A stretch of 64,000 nt of DNA from Mauremys mutica (GCF_020497125.1 NC_059079.1:14341553-14405552); one strand, 5' to 3'. Numbered from the stretch's first letter, positions 22,846-35,155 are shown. Notes: generated by a model not told the origin, from the letters alone. Translations and numbers: made by a program.

Positions 22846-24277
22846 TGAGATTCCTCCCATCCCCTCACTAAGATAAACTGGGATTAAAGGGGGGGGGTTG
22901 GAACCATGGCTCCTCCCTCCTTGTATCCCAGTCAGAATTGGCAACACCACAGGGGGAGCAGGTTGAATCCCTTTAGGAGGCGTAGTAAAGTTACACCCCT
23001 CCCCAGTGCAAGCAGGAAGCCCCAACAGGCTCTGTGCTTCTGTGGGGAAGTGCAGTTCCACACTATCTTCCCCCTCCCCCCCCAGTAGAGGGCTGTGGCA
23101 AAAAGCCACAAAATGATTCACATGACAGAACTGTGACCCAGCTGTATCTTTCAAAAGTGCTGAGTTTTAATAGGATTGTAAAGCGGAGGGGAGAGGGCAA
23201 TGTTTGCTGAACAATGTGTGTTTCCGAGGAAGCTGCTTGTTGTTTTGAATTTCCTGGGTTTGACTATCAGGTTAATTTTGCATGCCCGATTGCATCAGCA
23301 TGTTGAGTTATGCAATGTAGCAAGCTGTCGCACTGCAAAAACCATGACGTATCATCCCAGTGATGCATGAAATTAAAAAGATGTGGTTTGCTGGGTCAAC
23401 CAGAGATAAACCAGACTTGCTTTTCAATCGGTTTACTTTTAATCGTATTTAAACCTTGCAAGGAATAAAAAAAAAGATTGTTTAAATACCAACTGATCCA
23501 GTAATGGTAAATAACTGCAACCATCCACAGTTACAAGTGGGCAGAGCTGGTCTCAGTATCTGCACATCTCTATTGGGATAGAGATATAGAAAAAAATCAA
23601 GTTACTCATTGCCAAATGTCACCTTGCAAGGCATAGATTCACAGATCTGGACCCCCGCCTGGCAGGGGGACATTGAACTCATGTAGTTTGCATGAGGGGC
23701 CCAGTCACTTGTGAGAGCTGTGTTGCACCACGGAGCCTGGGGAACCCATCCTCAGTGAAAGCAACGTTCCAGCACTGATACTGGTAGCACAACAGGGTGC
23801 ACTCAGGAGCACAGTGGGCCAGGAGCATCACTACACAGCTGCTTCTCTGCTCTAGCACGGTCTCACAGCTGCTTCCCTCAGCTGACTCTGCACGGCTGTT
23901 TTCAAATGGACAACAAGAGCAAAGGGCCCAGAGGATAGGTTGAGTCTTTGGACTGCACTTGGACATTGTTACTCTGAAAGCGATCTGAACCAGAGGGCTG
24001 AGTGGTGCACAAAGGTGGGTGCAAGGAGGGGAAGAAGCCCTGCAATGCCACCTCCCAACATGAGGGGGTGCACTTGAGGCAAGGACACACTATTAAAAAG
24101 TGGCTTTGTAAAGGTTTATATAAAGTACCTTCCAAGCATGGGGGCAGCATGTGATAAAGCATGCAAGAGCTTGTCTGAAAATGTAACCAATGGATGATGG
24201 AGGCCAGCATCAAAGGCCTGTCAATAATGAATGAGAGATAAGCCATGACAGGCCTAAAAAGAAAAGACAAGTAGCTT
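22846..24277. other. No recognised feature
   Basis: Some stretches (23620-24080) are of mixed composition and could be old repeat, but nothing could be assigned. Minus-strand frames at 22813-23154, 23679-23966 and 23902-24282 have no recognisable domain. Confidence 0.4.
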
Positions 24278-24407
24278 ATCACAGAATATCAGGGTTGGAA
24301 GGGATCTCAGGAAGTCATCTAGTCCAACACCCTGCTCAAAGCAGGACCAAGCATTGAACTCACAACCCTGGGTTTAGCAGGCCAAAGCTTAAACCACTGT
24401 CCTGAGT
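24278..24407 (-). mobile_element. Turtle tRNA-derived SINE (Cry/PolIII type) with CR1-like 3' tail
   Basis: On the minus strand it reads from the tRNA-like part (GACAGTGGTTTAAGC, then GGTTGTGAGTTCAATGC with a B-box-like GTTCAATGC) directly into GGTCCTGCTTTGAGCAGGGT and CCTTCCAACCCTGATATTCT. That second part is the same as the 3' end of the CR1 elements at 15380-15440 and 27890-27955. Turtle PolIII SINEs are known to share the CR1 3' end, which lets CR1 reverse transcriptase copy them. This copy lacks much of the usual body between tRNA part and tail. Confidence 0.8.
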
Positions 24408-24665
24408 GAAGAGAGAGCCAGTAGAGGTATGACATCAAATGACAGGCTAGGAAACTGATCTTTGCAGCAGCCTTCTGCATGGATATGAGCATTTGTCAGT
24501 CAGAAAAAAGGAACAATTAGCCATTGAAACAATTTACCTAGGTTTGGATTCTCCCTATCTTTAAACTGAGATTTGACTTTTCATTCAATCAGAAGTCTGG
24601 TTTCATGCAGGAATTAATAGGGGATATTCTCTGTAGGCTGCGTTAGGCAGAAGGTCACAGTAGAT

Positions 24666-24705
24666 CAGTGGATTACCCTAATGGGCCACAGGTTGCCCAC
24701 CACTG
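24666..24705. mobile_element. Very short hAT remnant
   Basis: The 40-base stretch starts CAGTGGATTACCC and ends GGTTGCCCACCACTG, matching hAT-type termini (CAGTGG...CCACTG). The flanking 8-mers CAGTAGAT and GTCTAGAT agree at five positions. It may be an extreme internal-deletion derivative. Confidence 0.4.
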
Positions 24706-24713
24706 GTCTAGAT

Positions 24714-26953
24714 GAATCGCTGGGCAGAATTTGACTTCTTTATTAAAGCATTGCTCTGGGGGAAGATTTTTAATGCAGCATAAATTATCATGGCAAGTTT
24801 TACAGACAGTTTCCCCCTTTTTATTTTTTCCCTGTTCTGTTTGGAATTATGCATGCATGTAGGTTATATGTTGCTTAATGGAAAGTGAAATAATCTGAAT
24901 CAAATCATCTCATGCCATCAGATGTCACTTAGGGTATGACCTAGGTGCTGCCATCCCTGTCTTTCCCGGGCAACTTTTTCATGTCCTCTATGTTGTTGAG
25001 TTCCACTAGTTTCCCCTCTCTGGGTAATGTTTGGAGGGATTCTTTCAGTTGGCTCCTTTCATGCATTCCTCTAGCTGCTCAATGGCACACTTTCCATAGT
25101 AGACGCTCTGGCTTCCTTCTTAACACATGGCCTAGATATTTGCATTTTTTTCTGGATAACTTTAGAGATAAGGGATTGTAGAATATGCCAACAAAAAATT
25201 TGGATGACTACCTGGGTAATTTAGTGCACCCTAACTTCAAATACCAGGCTTCTTATGGAAGTCTGGTGTTTGAAGTTAGGGTGGTTCTCTTTGCAGTTGT
25301 ATTTTATTTAATCTCATCCTTTCCCTCCAAATACAGTTTAGATATTGAAAAATGGCATTTAATTTCTCCATTGCTTCATGGTAAAATGTGCCATTTCTCA
25401 TCAAACTGCTATTTGTCCTGATCATCAGAATATCAAGTGTCAACTTCACTGTTGTTAACAGCTGGCAAATGGGGCATTCGATAATCATTCTAATGGTATA
25501 GGAACAGTGTATACATTGTGTGTTGTACAAGAAGAGGTAGCTGGGAGACAGCCTTGAAACACCTCCATTGGAAAATCCTTACCTGATCATTACAAATGTT
25601 TCTTTGGGAGAGCTGAGACGGGACAATGGACTGCTAATGCAAATTCCTTTTGGATAACTACTTTGAAAGAAAACAGCATGGGGGAAAGATGGACCTGAGC
25701 TGTGAGACAAACTGGCAGATGCAGCATACTGCACAACAATGATACAGAGGAGAAATTGTGGCCAAGGACATTAATGTAAACTCATTCCCCCAGGGAAAAG
25801 TGCTAGAGGAGTTTAATGCACACAAATCACAGACAAGAACTTGGAAATTGAAAACTCTTGTCCAAACAAATAAATACAACCCAAATCAAAACCAACCAAT
25901 CACAAGAGACTGCTGGAGAGATCTCAATGTATTGACCTGTAAAAGATGAAAGAACTGTCATCCCTGTCAAGACGTGAGCATGAGATTTCAGGGTGTCAAG
26001 GTGCTGCAATCCTCAACCTTAAACACTAACCACTGCATTGTAGCGGACCCCTACCCATTACATTACATTACAACATTACAGTTGGGAAGGAGCATCTGAC
26101 TCAGTGCAGCCCCCAAAAGGTACCAGCCACAATTGTAGCGCCTGCACTTGGGGACAAAAATAACAATTCTCTGCTATTTCAGTGATCTGGCTCTTACAAA
26201 ACCAGACCTAACAGAACTGTTGTTTATGCAAGGCACATTCGCATTGCTTGGTCAAAGACACTTGCTGTCATTTGGTGATTTACTCTCTTACGGCTCTGCA
26301 AATACTTTCACAGTTTACTTACATTAACAGAACTGTGCATCTGGCCTTGATTTGCAGGATATTGGGTTTTCAGAACATGGCTATACTTTGAAAAGTGCAT
26401 ATGTAAAAACATCACCTTCATACACAGCCAGCCTGCTCCCTGCTGGTATTCAAAGTCAGAACTGTTTAATTTAGTCACAGAAATAATTGTTTTCTATTGT
26501 CACACTCTGCAGAGCCCATACATTTCAGAGAGTCAACTGGATTCTTTTCTGGCTCATGCACCTTCAAGAGAATTGTTAACTAAGTTCCATTTGTCCACAC
26601 ACCTGTGAAAGCTCATTGTCTTCATATTCTGACCTGGGTTACACCTGTTTCCTCAGTGAAGGCAAAAAGGTTGCACAGGTGCAACTGAGAGCAGAGTTTG
26701 GCTTGCTGAACTTTTATTATCGGGGATCACACATAAGCTTTTATTAGAGCTTAGCCTGACTTTTTTAGATCCCATGTTGAGTTTCTAGGACTGGGAGTGT
26801 GTGGAAACATCTTTTCACTTGTGAACTGAGTCTAGCTGATGATATTCAGCTCTTGGTGCCACAATACCATTTTTATGAAGTCACTTCTCAGAGCAGAAAT
26901 TCACTCCCAATATTGAAGAACAACTAAATAACTTTAGGCTACAATGTTCCATT
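24714..26953. other. No recognised gene; contains one hairpin
   Basis: Apart from the hairpin at 25227-25283 and a short ATTAC run near 26057-26076, I see nothing. Short frames at 24945-25421 and 25658-26009 lack domains. Confidence 0.45.
25227..25283. repeat. 26-bp near-perfect hairpin with 5-base loop
   Basis: Left arm 25227-25252 (CACCCTAACTTCAAATACCA...) pairs with right arm 25258-25283. The only two non-Watson-Crick positions form G-U pairs in RNA, and the loop is TTATG. The arm wording resembles the inner hairpins of the TTCGAA-rich transposon at 7587-7882, so this may be a MITE core. No target duplication was identified. Confidence 0.7.
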
Positions 26954-26961
26954 GTCTAGAT

Positions 26962-27272
26962 CAGGGGTAGGCACCCTATGGCATGTGTGCCAAAGGCGGC
27001 ACATGAATTGATTTTCAGTGGCACTCACACTGCCTGGGTCCTGGCCACCAGTCCGGGGGACTCTGCATTTTAATTTAATTTTAAATGAAGCTCCTTAAAC
27101 ATTTTAAAAACCTTATTTACTTTACATACAACAATAGTTTAGTTATATATTATAGACCTATAGAAAGAGACCTTCTAAAAACGTTAAAATGCATTACTGG
27201 CACGCGAAACCTTACATTAGAGTGAATAAATGAAGACTTGGCACATCACTTCTGAAAGGTTGCCAACCCCTG
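26962..27272. mobile_element. hAT-type MITE, 311 bp, perfect 8-bp duplication
   Basis: The left end CAGGGGTAGGCACCCTATGG matches the reversed right end CAGGGGTTGGCAACCTTTC. Identical 8-mers GTCTAGAT flank it at 26954-26961 and 27273-27280. The target contains CTAGA, typical of hAT-Charlie-like insertions. The interior is AT-rich and has no reading frame. Confidence 0.92.
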
Positions 27273-27394
27273 GTCTAGATTGTCTTCATCTTCCCACCCG
27301 CCACTGTTACCTCCCTCCTGCACCCCTCTCTCTTCCAATGGCAGGTTTGGATCCATGTGCCAGAGCCAGATTCTGATCCAAATTACACCTGTGT

Positions 27395-27966
27395 AAGTAG
27401 GGGTATTGCCAGCAGATCAAGGGACGTGATCATTCCCATCTATTCGACATTGGTGAGGCCTCATCTGGAGTAATGTGTCCAGTTTTGGGCCCACACTACA
27501 AGAAGGATGTGGAAAAATTGGAAAGAGTCCAGCGGAGGGCAACAAAATGATTAGGGGGCACATGATTTATGAGGGGAGGCTGAGGGAACTGGGATTGTTT
27601 AGTCTGCAGAAGAGAAGAATGAGGGGGGATTTGATAGCTGCTTTCAAAGGGGGTTCCAAAGAGGATGAATCTAGACTGTTCCTCAGTGGTACCTGATGAC
27701 AGAACAAGGAGTAATGGTCTCAAGTTGCAGTGGGGGAGGTTTAGTTTGGCTATTAGGAAAAACTTTTTCACTAGGAAGGTGGTGAAGCGCTGGAATGGGT
27801 TACCTAGGGAGGTGGTGGAATCTCCTTCTTTAGAGGTTTTTAAGGTCAGGCTTGACAAAGCCCTGGCTGGGATGATTTAGTTGGGAATTGGTCCTGCTTT
27901 GAGCAGGGGGTTGGACTAGATGACCTCCTGAGGTCCCTTCCAACCCTGATATTCTATGATTCTATG
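27395..27966 (+). mobile_element. 5'-truncated CR1 LINE, 3' end only
   Basis: It begins GTAAGTAGGGGTATTGCCAG inside the RT C-terminal region and ends with GATATTCTATGATTCTATGA. It closely matches 14868-15450. Translations in two frames (27475-27696 and 27665-27880) read CR1 text such as [37 protein letters not shown] and [38 protein letters not shown] at 27694-27696 lies at the frame change. Confidence 0.92.
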
Positions 27967-30782
27967 AAATGAGGAGTCCCTCCAATGACTTCAAGTTTAA
28001 TGAATTAACTATTAAAAGAAACTTTCCTTCAATTTTCCCAGTTACATGATCACATTAGATCTCACTCCACACAAGTTATTTATGTTGTGCCAAGCACAAT
28101 CCTAACCAGAAATAGAATATAAATAATGTAGAATCCCAGTTTGGTTTTCTTAAATGATTCAGTCCCATATCAATGGGAGCTTTGCAATGTGCAAAATAAC
28201 CAGCAGCTAGGTAGCTGCTTAAGCACTATTTAAAGGACAAAAGAAAACACTAACACAAGTGTCTTGCTAATCAGTGGTGGGTTGCTATGATTAATGGTTT
28301 GTTCTGTAAATGTTAAGGTCGTGCATTGAAGGGGTTTTGTGCTGCATTGTGACATGACATTGTGTCAGTCACACTAATAAGGGGGTGTGGGGAAGAGAAC
28401 AGAATTTCGGTTCTGAGCTTCTAGAACTCAAAGCTTTAAGGAGATATACGCAGATGGATTGACTCCTTGCTCCAATTTAATAGTCTTAATATCTCCTAAC
28501 ACAGTAGTTTTCAACCTTTTTGATGTCATGACCCAAAGTTACACCAGACAAAAGTTTCAAGAGCATGGCCATTCTATTCTCTTCTGTGCAGGTGTACCCA
28601 TCATCCCTGTAGTATCTGAGTGCCTTTGAATAGTCAAACCCTCGTCATAATGCATTTATTAGAGTAGAAACTGCAGAAGCAGAGTGGCCTGACTTGAGGT
28701 CCATATTTCAAATTAACAACATTAGTCATTTCAACTGTATAAATCAAGGAAAATTAGGGATGTAACATGGACTGTATGACAACTTTTGCATTAGCCGGAG
28801 GCTAAACAAGCGCTGTTTGAAATAACATTTTATTAAGTACCTTAAAGTGCATATTCAATATGATAAAATCCATTTTTTATCTCAAATAAAGTTACTGAAA
28901 TGAGAAGTGTTACATTATAAAGGAATTTCTTGCGAGACAGGGATACACTTCATAATATTGCGGTTAGTGTGTTATATTAAATGCTGCTTATATGTTTTAT
29001 TGAAATTCAAACCTCTTGCTAGTGTTTTGTTTTTTAACAATACAAAAAGTTTATGATTCACAGCCTTTTACATAATAGACATATTAATAAGTTCCTGCAT
29101 ATTTTATTGCTTTGTATTATTCTAAAAGCCATTCATCCATTTCCCCTGATTGTCAGTTATGGCAAAGGCATAATACTTTTTTTTCCCTCTGAATTTAATG
29201 GCTGCAAAGTGAGTTAAAGACTTACCAAACTAATTTCCCCAGCTACCTGTTGCTCATTAAACTTAATCCATTTTTCTTCCTATACCATTCCAAAATCATG
29301 TAGACCCAGAGACACTTCCCCCACACCCAGCATATTGTTTTCCTCCAAACATCAGAGGGTAAATTCTGCCCTATGATATTTGTATGTGTTCCCAGTCAAT
29401 TAGATGGGAGTTCTGCGAGTATATGAGGCCCTAATTATGTCTAATAATGGAAATCTCCTAATATCAATACATGACTGATTGAAATGATTCCTGCTGGTTT
29501 AGGCTAGATAGATACACAGCTTCGTCTTACTCATTAGCCAACCAACCAGGTGAGAGACAGAGTGTGTGATATCTGGGGTGAGAACTCTGCACAGAACTCA
29601 CAACCTAGGAGGGAGGTTCTGGCGGCTAAGCTGTTCTAACTTGGACATCTAAAGTCTGGCACCTAAATCTGTATTTGGGCACCTACATAAGTGGCCCGTT
29701 TTTCAAAGTCAGCAGCTCTGAAATTCCCTTCCTAATTCAAGTTTATATTGCCTGGCATCTTGAACTCTGAGTGCATGAATGATTGAGGAGCAGCTGCAAA
29801 CCAGGCTGCAGGTAAAAAGTCTACACTGTTGCAGCAAACTATCAGAACACTACAAGTGTTTTCCTGGAGGGTATGAATCATGTGTATGGGCTGCTTCTCC
29901 CTAAGGCTATTAAATTGTTTCTACACAAACTCACGATGTGCACCTTCCTTGGGGTACGCAGGCTATTAAGGGAAGACTGAAGTCCTGCCAGTTCCTAAAA
30001 GCAAGTATATATATAAGAAGAATATTTGAAAATATTCAGAAATAGTGTCATGTAAATGGCTTCTGTTAGAACCAGGAGGCAGAAATGTTAGTAGCAGAGA
30101 GTCCCCAATGCCAGGTGCGCCTCAACATTTTTCATCTTGCCAGATACTTATTCTCTCTGCAGCACCAATTGCATAAATCCTACTGAGAATCTGGCATGAA
30201 TTCAGGCACAATCGAGCCAGAACAGCTTGGTAACATTAGGGGAGAAGGAAGAGGAGAAACAGATTTTGCTCTGTCTTTTTGGAGACAATTTAATGCAGTG
30301 TAGAAACATGGAGTTAGATGTCCTCAAATGTAATATAATCAATATCCATTGTTGTAACTGTATAGAAATGTTTGTATGCGGATGTTTGTAACAGGATGCA
30401 AAAATAGCACTTTTTGCATCTGTTTACAATCCAGAAATGGAACAGGATGAAATGTGATCTGAAGTATTCTAATGCATCAAGCTACACAGGATCCCAAACA
30501 CAAGGCTTTAAATAAGTGTCCAGCACTATATATGGAGAGCAATCCTCTTCTACAGAATGGGCGCAGTAGTATGTGTTCAGGGCCAGCTGGTTCCTGACCA
30601 CAGGCCAGGAACGTTTGAGCCGCCCTCTGCATCTAGAGCTTTGCTTTTAAGTGGGACGTGGTAAGGTGTCCAAGTCTGCTGCCCGGGTCTACTTCCTATC
30701 TATGTGCTCCTTCCGTTTTGGGCGTGGCCCCTATAATCCAAATAACTACACAAAAAGTCCAGATGAGCAGGTCCCTACTTGT
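27967..30782. other. Mostly featureless; possible old repeat pieces
   Basis: 28504-28530 (CAGTAGTTTTCAACCTTTTT) resembles a hAT-Charlie left end, but no partner end is visible. 29640-29730 resembles the hairpin-type dispersed repeat at 42605-42690 (GGCACCTAAAT, GGGCACCTACAT). The rest is AT-rich with no gene. Confidence 0.45.
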
Positions 30783-30903
30783 TAGGGTTGTCAATTGTGG
30801 TTGGATGTATTCCTGGAGATTTTATCACATGACTATCTTTAACTTGAGATTAACCTTTAATTCCTGGAGACTCCAGGACAAGCCTGGAGGGTTGGCAACC
30901 CAA
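30783..30903. mobile_element. Mini-hAT MITE, 121 bp
   Basis: It starts TAGGGTTGTCAA and its reversed right end is TTGGGTTGCCAACCCTCC. Flanking 8-mers CTACTTGT (30775-30782) and CTGCTTGT (30904-30911) agree at seven of eight positions. Internally, CCTGGAGATT and CCTGGAGACTCCAGGA occur. The terminus resembles the larger TAGGGTTGCC elements at 34019-35155 and 51372-52066. Confidence 0.85.
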
Positions 30904-30919
30904 CTGCTTGTTCTCAAAG

Positions 30920-31176
30920 TGGGTGGTGGTTGGAGAAGACATTGCCCAGGGGGCCTAACCTACGCTGTGGTCCCCTCTCAGGCTCCATCTTCTGTCTGGC
31001 TTCCCAGAAAAGGATTCTTCTCTCCTGCAGCCTGTCTACCACTCCTTGCCTGGGCTTCTTGTAACCCACTCTTCCAGCTAGATCATGCTCAGTAGGCCCT
31101 GAGGGGTAGGGCCACCTAGGCCCAGTTTTGCCTTTTAATCCCTTTGGGCCCAGTGTGGGGTTTGTATACCTCGTCA
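30920..31176 (-). repeat. Possible LTR fragment, reverse strand
   Basis: On the minus strand it begins TGTGACGAGGTATACAAACC and continues with CCACACTGGGCCC. The same start is recognisable in the minus-strand reading at 5375. The TG start and lack of coding sequence suggest an LTR. It directly abuts the hAT element at 31177. The 145-residue plus frame across 30658-31095 has no domain. Confidence 0.35.
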
Positions 31177-31435
31177 CAGTGGTACCGCAACTGTGGGACA
31201 TGCCCTGAACATTGGGGGGTAGGGGGAGTGTGGCAGGGTCCAAGCCAGCCCCCATGGGGGTTGGGGAGGGAGTCCCACCCAGCCCCGCTCTGACCCCAGC
31301 TCTGCTCCTGCCTGGATTCCAGCCACGGCTCCCAGCCAGGGCTCCGGTCCTTCCCCCAGCTGCGGCCCTGCTCCTAGCCCCGGCTCCCAACTGCGGCTCC
31401 TTGTCGGGGGGTTGTGAAAAGTTTGGGGACCGCTG
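31177..31435. mobile_element. Non-autonomous hAT-like element, C/G-rich
   Basis: The right end GTTTGGGGACCGCTG, reversed, is CAGCGGTCCCCAAAC. The left end CAGTGGTACCGCAACTGTGG is its imperfect partner. The interior is GC-rich and explains the overlapping frames at 30914-31390 and 31212-31448. I could not match the flanking 8-mers (CCTCGTCA versus CCCTAGAG), so the left boundary may be wrong or the duplication decayed. Confidence 0.6.
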
Positions 31436-34010
31436 CCCTAGAGGCTGAAATTTTCCATACGTGCCAAAGAAGAGCTACAGCAAGGGCAGCAGCATTGCAA
31501 GCTTTCCCACAACGCCAATATCTCAGCTCACACTTGGAAGGAAAATCCTTAGGTGTGAAAAATTACTACAGCACGCTGGGCCAATTCAGTGCTGTATGTC
31601 TGTGCTGAGATGGCCTACAAGAGTGCCAGTAATTAGGGTGCTGTGTGGGTGGATGTGAAACCCTGTCTGCTTAAAACTGGGCTAGAACCTGCCAACTTTT
31701 TTCACACAGGCCACCAAACTGCTGTCAGATGGTTTCAGCTTCTGTACACGAGCAGCTTTGGATGGATTTGTAAGTGAATGGTGATGTGCTTTAGGAAGTG
31801 TGTGGGTGAAAGATTTTCTTCCCCAAGCAGTCTTGGGAGAAGACTATCATTGTCATCCTCATGGCTTCCTGAATGCTAACTAGCAGAAAATTTGCATGGT
31901 GATGGCTGTTAAACTCTGTTAATCTCAAATTGTGTCTTGACTTTTGCAGGTGCTAAGCACCTGGAGGTTTGGAGAGTTTATTCTGTGCGTAGGCTATCTG
32001 AATTACTTGTTAGTTAGCAAAATACGGGTAAATTCATAACACACAGAGTCAGTAGCACTCACACCCTTCAAAAGGCCCTTTGATTTAACACCTTGTGCTA
32101 ACTTTAAACCCTACCTCAGTTAGATTCCTAGCATCCATAATCTCATTACATCAGCGTAACACCTTGCCTGGTTCACAACAAAGGCTCATTTTCATCTGCT
32201 GAAATTCTATATAGTGATTTCATACAATATCTTATTACATCGGGTATCTCATTAAGCACTGTGCATCATTTTCTTCTAAAATGCATTGAATCAGGACAAA
32301 CTAGTGGGTGTATCTGTTCCAGGCTCTGGTGGGCTGCAGTCCATTTTGTTAGTCTAAATCCAGAAGACCACAGATTTCCTACCTATCCCCTGAGAGGACT
32401 TTTAGGGCACCTATCTCCATCTTATCTCAGGGTCACCGGTATCCAATCTGTACTATTGAAGATGCTACTCAAAATCAGAGGAAAACTTGATCTTGATGAA
32501 CTGACTTGAACCCCCAAATCTTTGGCAGTGGGAGCAAGAGGAATTTAGTGGATCCTTACTGTGCAGAGGGTGAGCACGGATGAGGTCAATAACATGACAT
32601 GACTATAGGTAAGAAGTAAGGAGGGAGAAAGAAGAGTGCAAAATTTATCATAACTATCCAAACCACCCAAACATTTGAGTTTGGTCCATCGCTTCTTCTA
32701 ACTTGTGCAGTGCCTGAACTTGTGATTCTAGGGATGCAAACCCTAGTTGCACTTGTGACTTACAGAGACTTTCTACCATGTTTTTAATTTACTCTCTCTA
32801 ATGAATATATGTTTAGCAACTGCATTTATAATTAGTGTTTTTGTCACCTAAGGTTTACCAGTTCTGCAGTCAATTATTGGATTAAAAACATTTATTATTC
32901 TCAATATATTATTAGTTTATTATGGCTCATTGCTTTAAAATACTTTGCTTAATCCTTTGAAGGTCCTTAAACACAAATATGGCTGCTATTAGGAACCTCT
33001 TCAGTCAGGCATAAAATTGTACCCACAGGCCTCATAAACAATGGAGTGCTTTGGAAAGATTAAATCAGTGTATACAGCTGTGAAAGAGGCCATTAGGAAA
33101 TACATTATCATTCTGTTTTAGTGTTACTTTGTTTGCCACTCTGGTCTTGTCAAATCTGTCAACTATCTATGTTCTTCTCTCCATAAATAGAAGATGTCAC
33201 CTCACCTTGTCCAGTGGAAATCATCCATCAAGAACACTTCATTTAAGGTACAATTACATCTCCCAGCCTCCTACCTGTACACTAGTATCTATTATTTGTA
33301 TTTCAAACAACAGAAGCCTGATAATGTTGCCTAAAGTTGAATATACAGGAGGACCTTGATGACTCCTTCCTGAAACCGGGGAAAAACCCAACCCAACCCA
33401 ACTCTTCCATTGTAAGAGTTATCATTTATTGCAGCATGAAGATCAAATGAGTTGTCAGAACTGCAGCACATTCCACACTGTGGATTTGAAAAATGGCAAG
33501 TGGGGTGTTGTGTGTGCCGGTGGTTTGCAACATGTAGCTGCTTCTAGCTGTGTAGGCCTGTTAAACACACATTTATGTAAACCGGACTGCAGCTCCTATT
33601 GAGCCTAGAGAAGGTGCCTATATTTTGTGTGTGCACATTTCAATATCCCACTTTCAGCTGCTGTTTCCATCCCCCATTCCCCACCCCCAAAGTTTAGCAA
33701 ATAAACCCACTTCAGCAAGTGCTTTGAAGAAAGGCGGAACAATGGCTGCCCAGTTAAATATTTGTTCTGTTCCAGTGATTTTCTGTGCAGTTTTCCTACC
33801 AATCTGGTCTGCCAGATTATTTTACCTAAATCTATAATCCTGTTGAAAATCGTCAGGTAAGCCACGTTTCCATTCTATTCCCTACTGAACATTGCAGCAA
33901 GCTCCCTACAGAGCTAAAACGGAGTGACAGAAACATACAGTGCACCAGTCAGCAAACCAAAGAATAGGCTCAAACATGAAGAAGCTAGCACAGGAAATTA
34001 AAAATGACAT
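31436..34010. other. No recognised feature
   Basis: AT-rich, apparently unique sequence. Frames at 32261-32509, 33129-33359 and 33605-33865 carry no known domain or intron-exon context. 33383-33405 contains a short AACCC repeat. Confidence 0.45.
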
Positions 34011-34018
34011 AACTAATG

Positions 34019-35155
34019 TAGAGTTGCCAGGCATCCATTTTCTACCGGAACACCCAGTCGAAAAGGGACCCTGGCAGCTCCGGTCGGCACCCCCAACCAG
34101 GCCATTAAAAGTCCAGTCAGCAGCACAGCAGGGGCCTGGGGCTAAGGCAGGCTCCACATGGCTCCTGGAAGTAGGCACCAGGTCCTTGCAGCCCCTAAGT
34201 GCATGAGCGGCCAGAGAGGCTCCATGCGCTGGCACCGGCCCTAGTGCCAGCTCCACAGCTCCCATTGGCTGCGAAGCACAACCAAAGCGAGCTGTGGGCG
34301 TGGTGCCTGCATGCACGAGGGCAGCGTTTGGAGCCTCCCTGGCCATACATGCGGCTAGGGGCTGCATGGACCTGGTGGCCACTTCCTGGGAGCCACAGGA
34401 AGCGCCGCTGGGACCCCGAACCCCTCATCCCCTCCTGCACCCCAACCCCCTGCCCCAGCCCCCTCCTGCACCCCAAACACCCTCCTGGAGCCCCCACCCC
34501 CCACCGCCTGCCCCAGCAGCCTCCTGCATCCTAACTCCCTCATCCTCGGCCCCACCCCAGAGCCCACACTCCAGCTGGAGCCCTCACCCCCTCCCACACC
34601 CCAACCCCCTGTTCCAGCCCAGAACCTCCTCCTTCACCCCAAACCCCTAATCCCGGCCACACCCCAGAGTCCACACCCCGTCCCTCACTCTGAACCCCTC
34701 AGTCCCAGCCCAGATCCCTCTCCTGCACCTCAAACCCCTCATCCCTAGCCCCAGCCCAGAGCCTGCACACACACCCCACCGCCCAACCCCGTGACCCAGC
34801 CTAGAGCCCTCTCCCACACCCTGAATCCCTCATTTTTTGCCCCACCCAGAGCCCACACCCCCAGCCCAGAGCCCATATTCCCCACCTGCACCCCAACCCC
34901 CTGCCACAGCCTGAGCCCTCTCCCACACCCCTCATCCCTGGCCCCGCCCTAGAGCCCGCACCGCCAGCTGGAACCCTCACCCCCTTCCTGCATCCCAACC
35001 CCCTGTCCCAGCCTGGTGAAAGTGAGTGAGGGTTGGGGAGAGAGAGCGATGGAGGGAGGGGGACGGAATGATCGGGGTGGGGCCTCCGAGAAGGGGCACA
35101 GCAAGGGGCAGGGAAGTGGTTTGGTTTTTTTGCGATTAGAAAGTTGGCAACCCTA
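34019..35155. mobile_element. Non-autonomous hAT element, 1137 bp, with C-rich minisatellite
   Basis: It starts TAGAGTTGCCAGGCATCC and its reversed right end is TAGGGTTGCCAACTTTCTAA. The flanking 8-mers AACTAATG (34011-34018) and AACTACTG (35156-35163) differ at one position. 34430-35010 is a diverged tandem array of C-rich units of the 'CCCTCATCCCC.CCTGCACCCCAA' kind. It creates long proline-rich frames (for example 118 residues at 34294-34650) and their antisense glycine-rich mirrors. These are not genes. It is the same family as 51372-52066. Confidence 0.88.

Noticed and set aside
30658..31095. 145-residue frame
   Set aside because: It crosses a mini-hAT and an LTR-like repeat, so it cannot be a host exon.
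34294..34650. Proline-rich 118-residue frame and glycine-rich antisense frames
   Set aside because: Same explanation: the C-rich minisatellite in the hAT element at 34019-35155.
34430..35010. CRISPR-like array
   Set aside because: The repeated units are diverged, C-rich and without unique spacers. It is a minisatellite inside a eukaryotic transposon.
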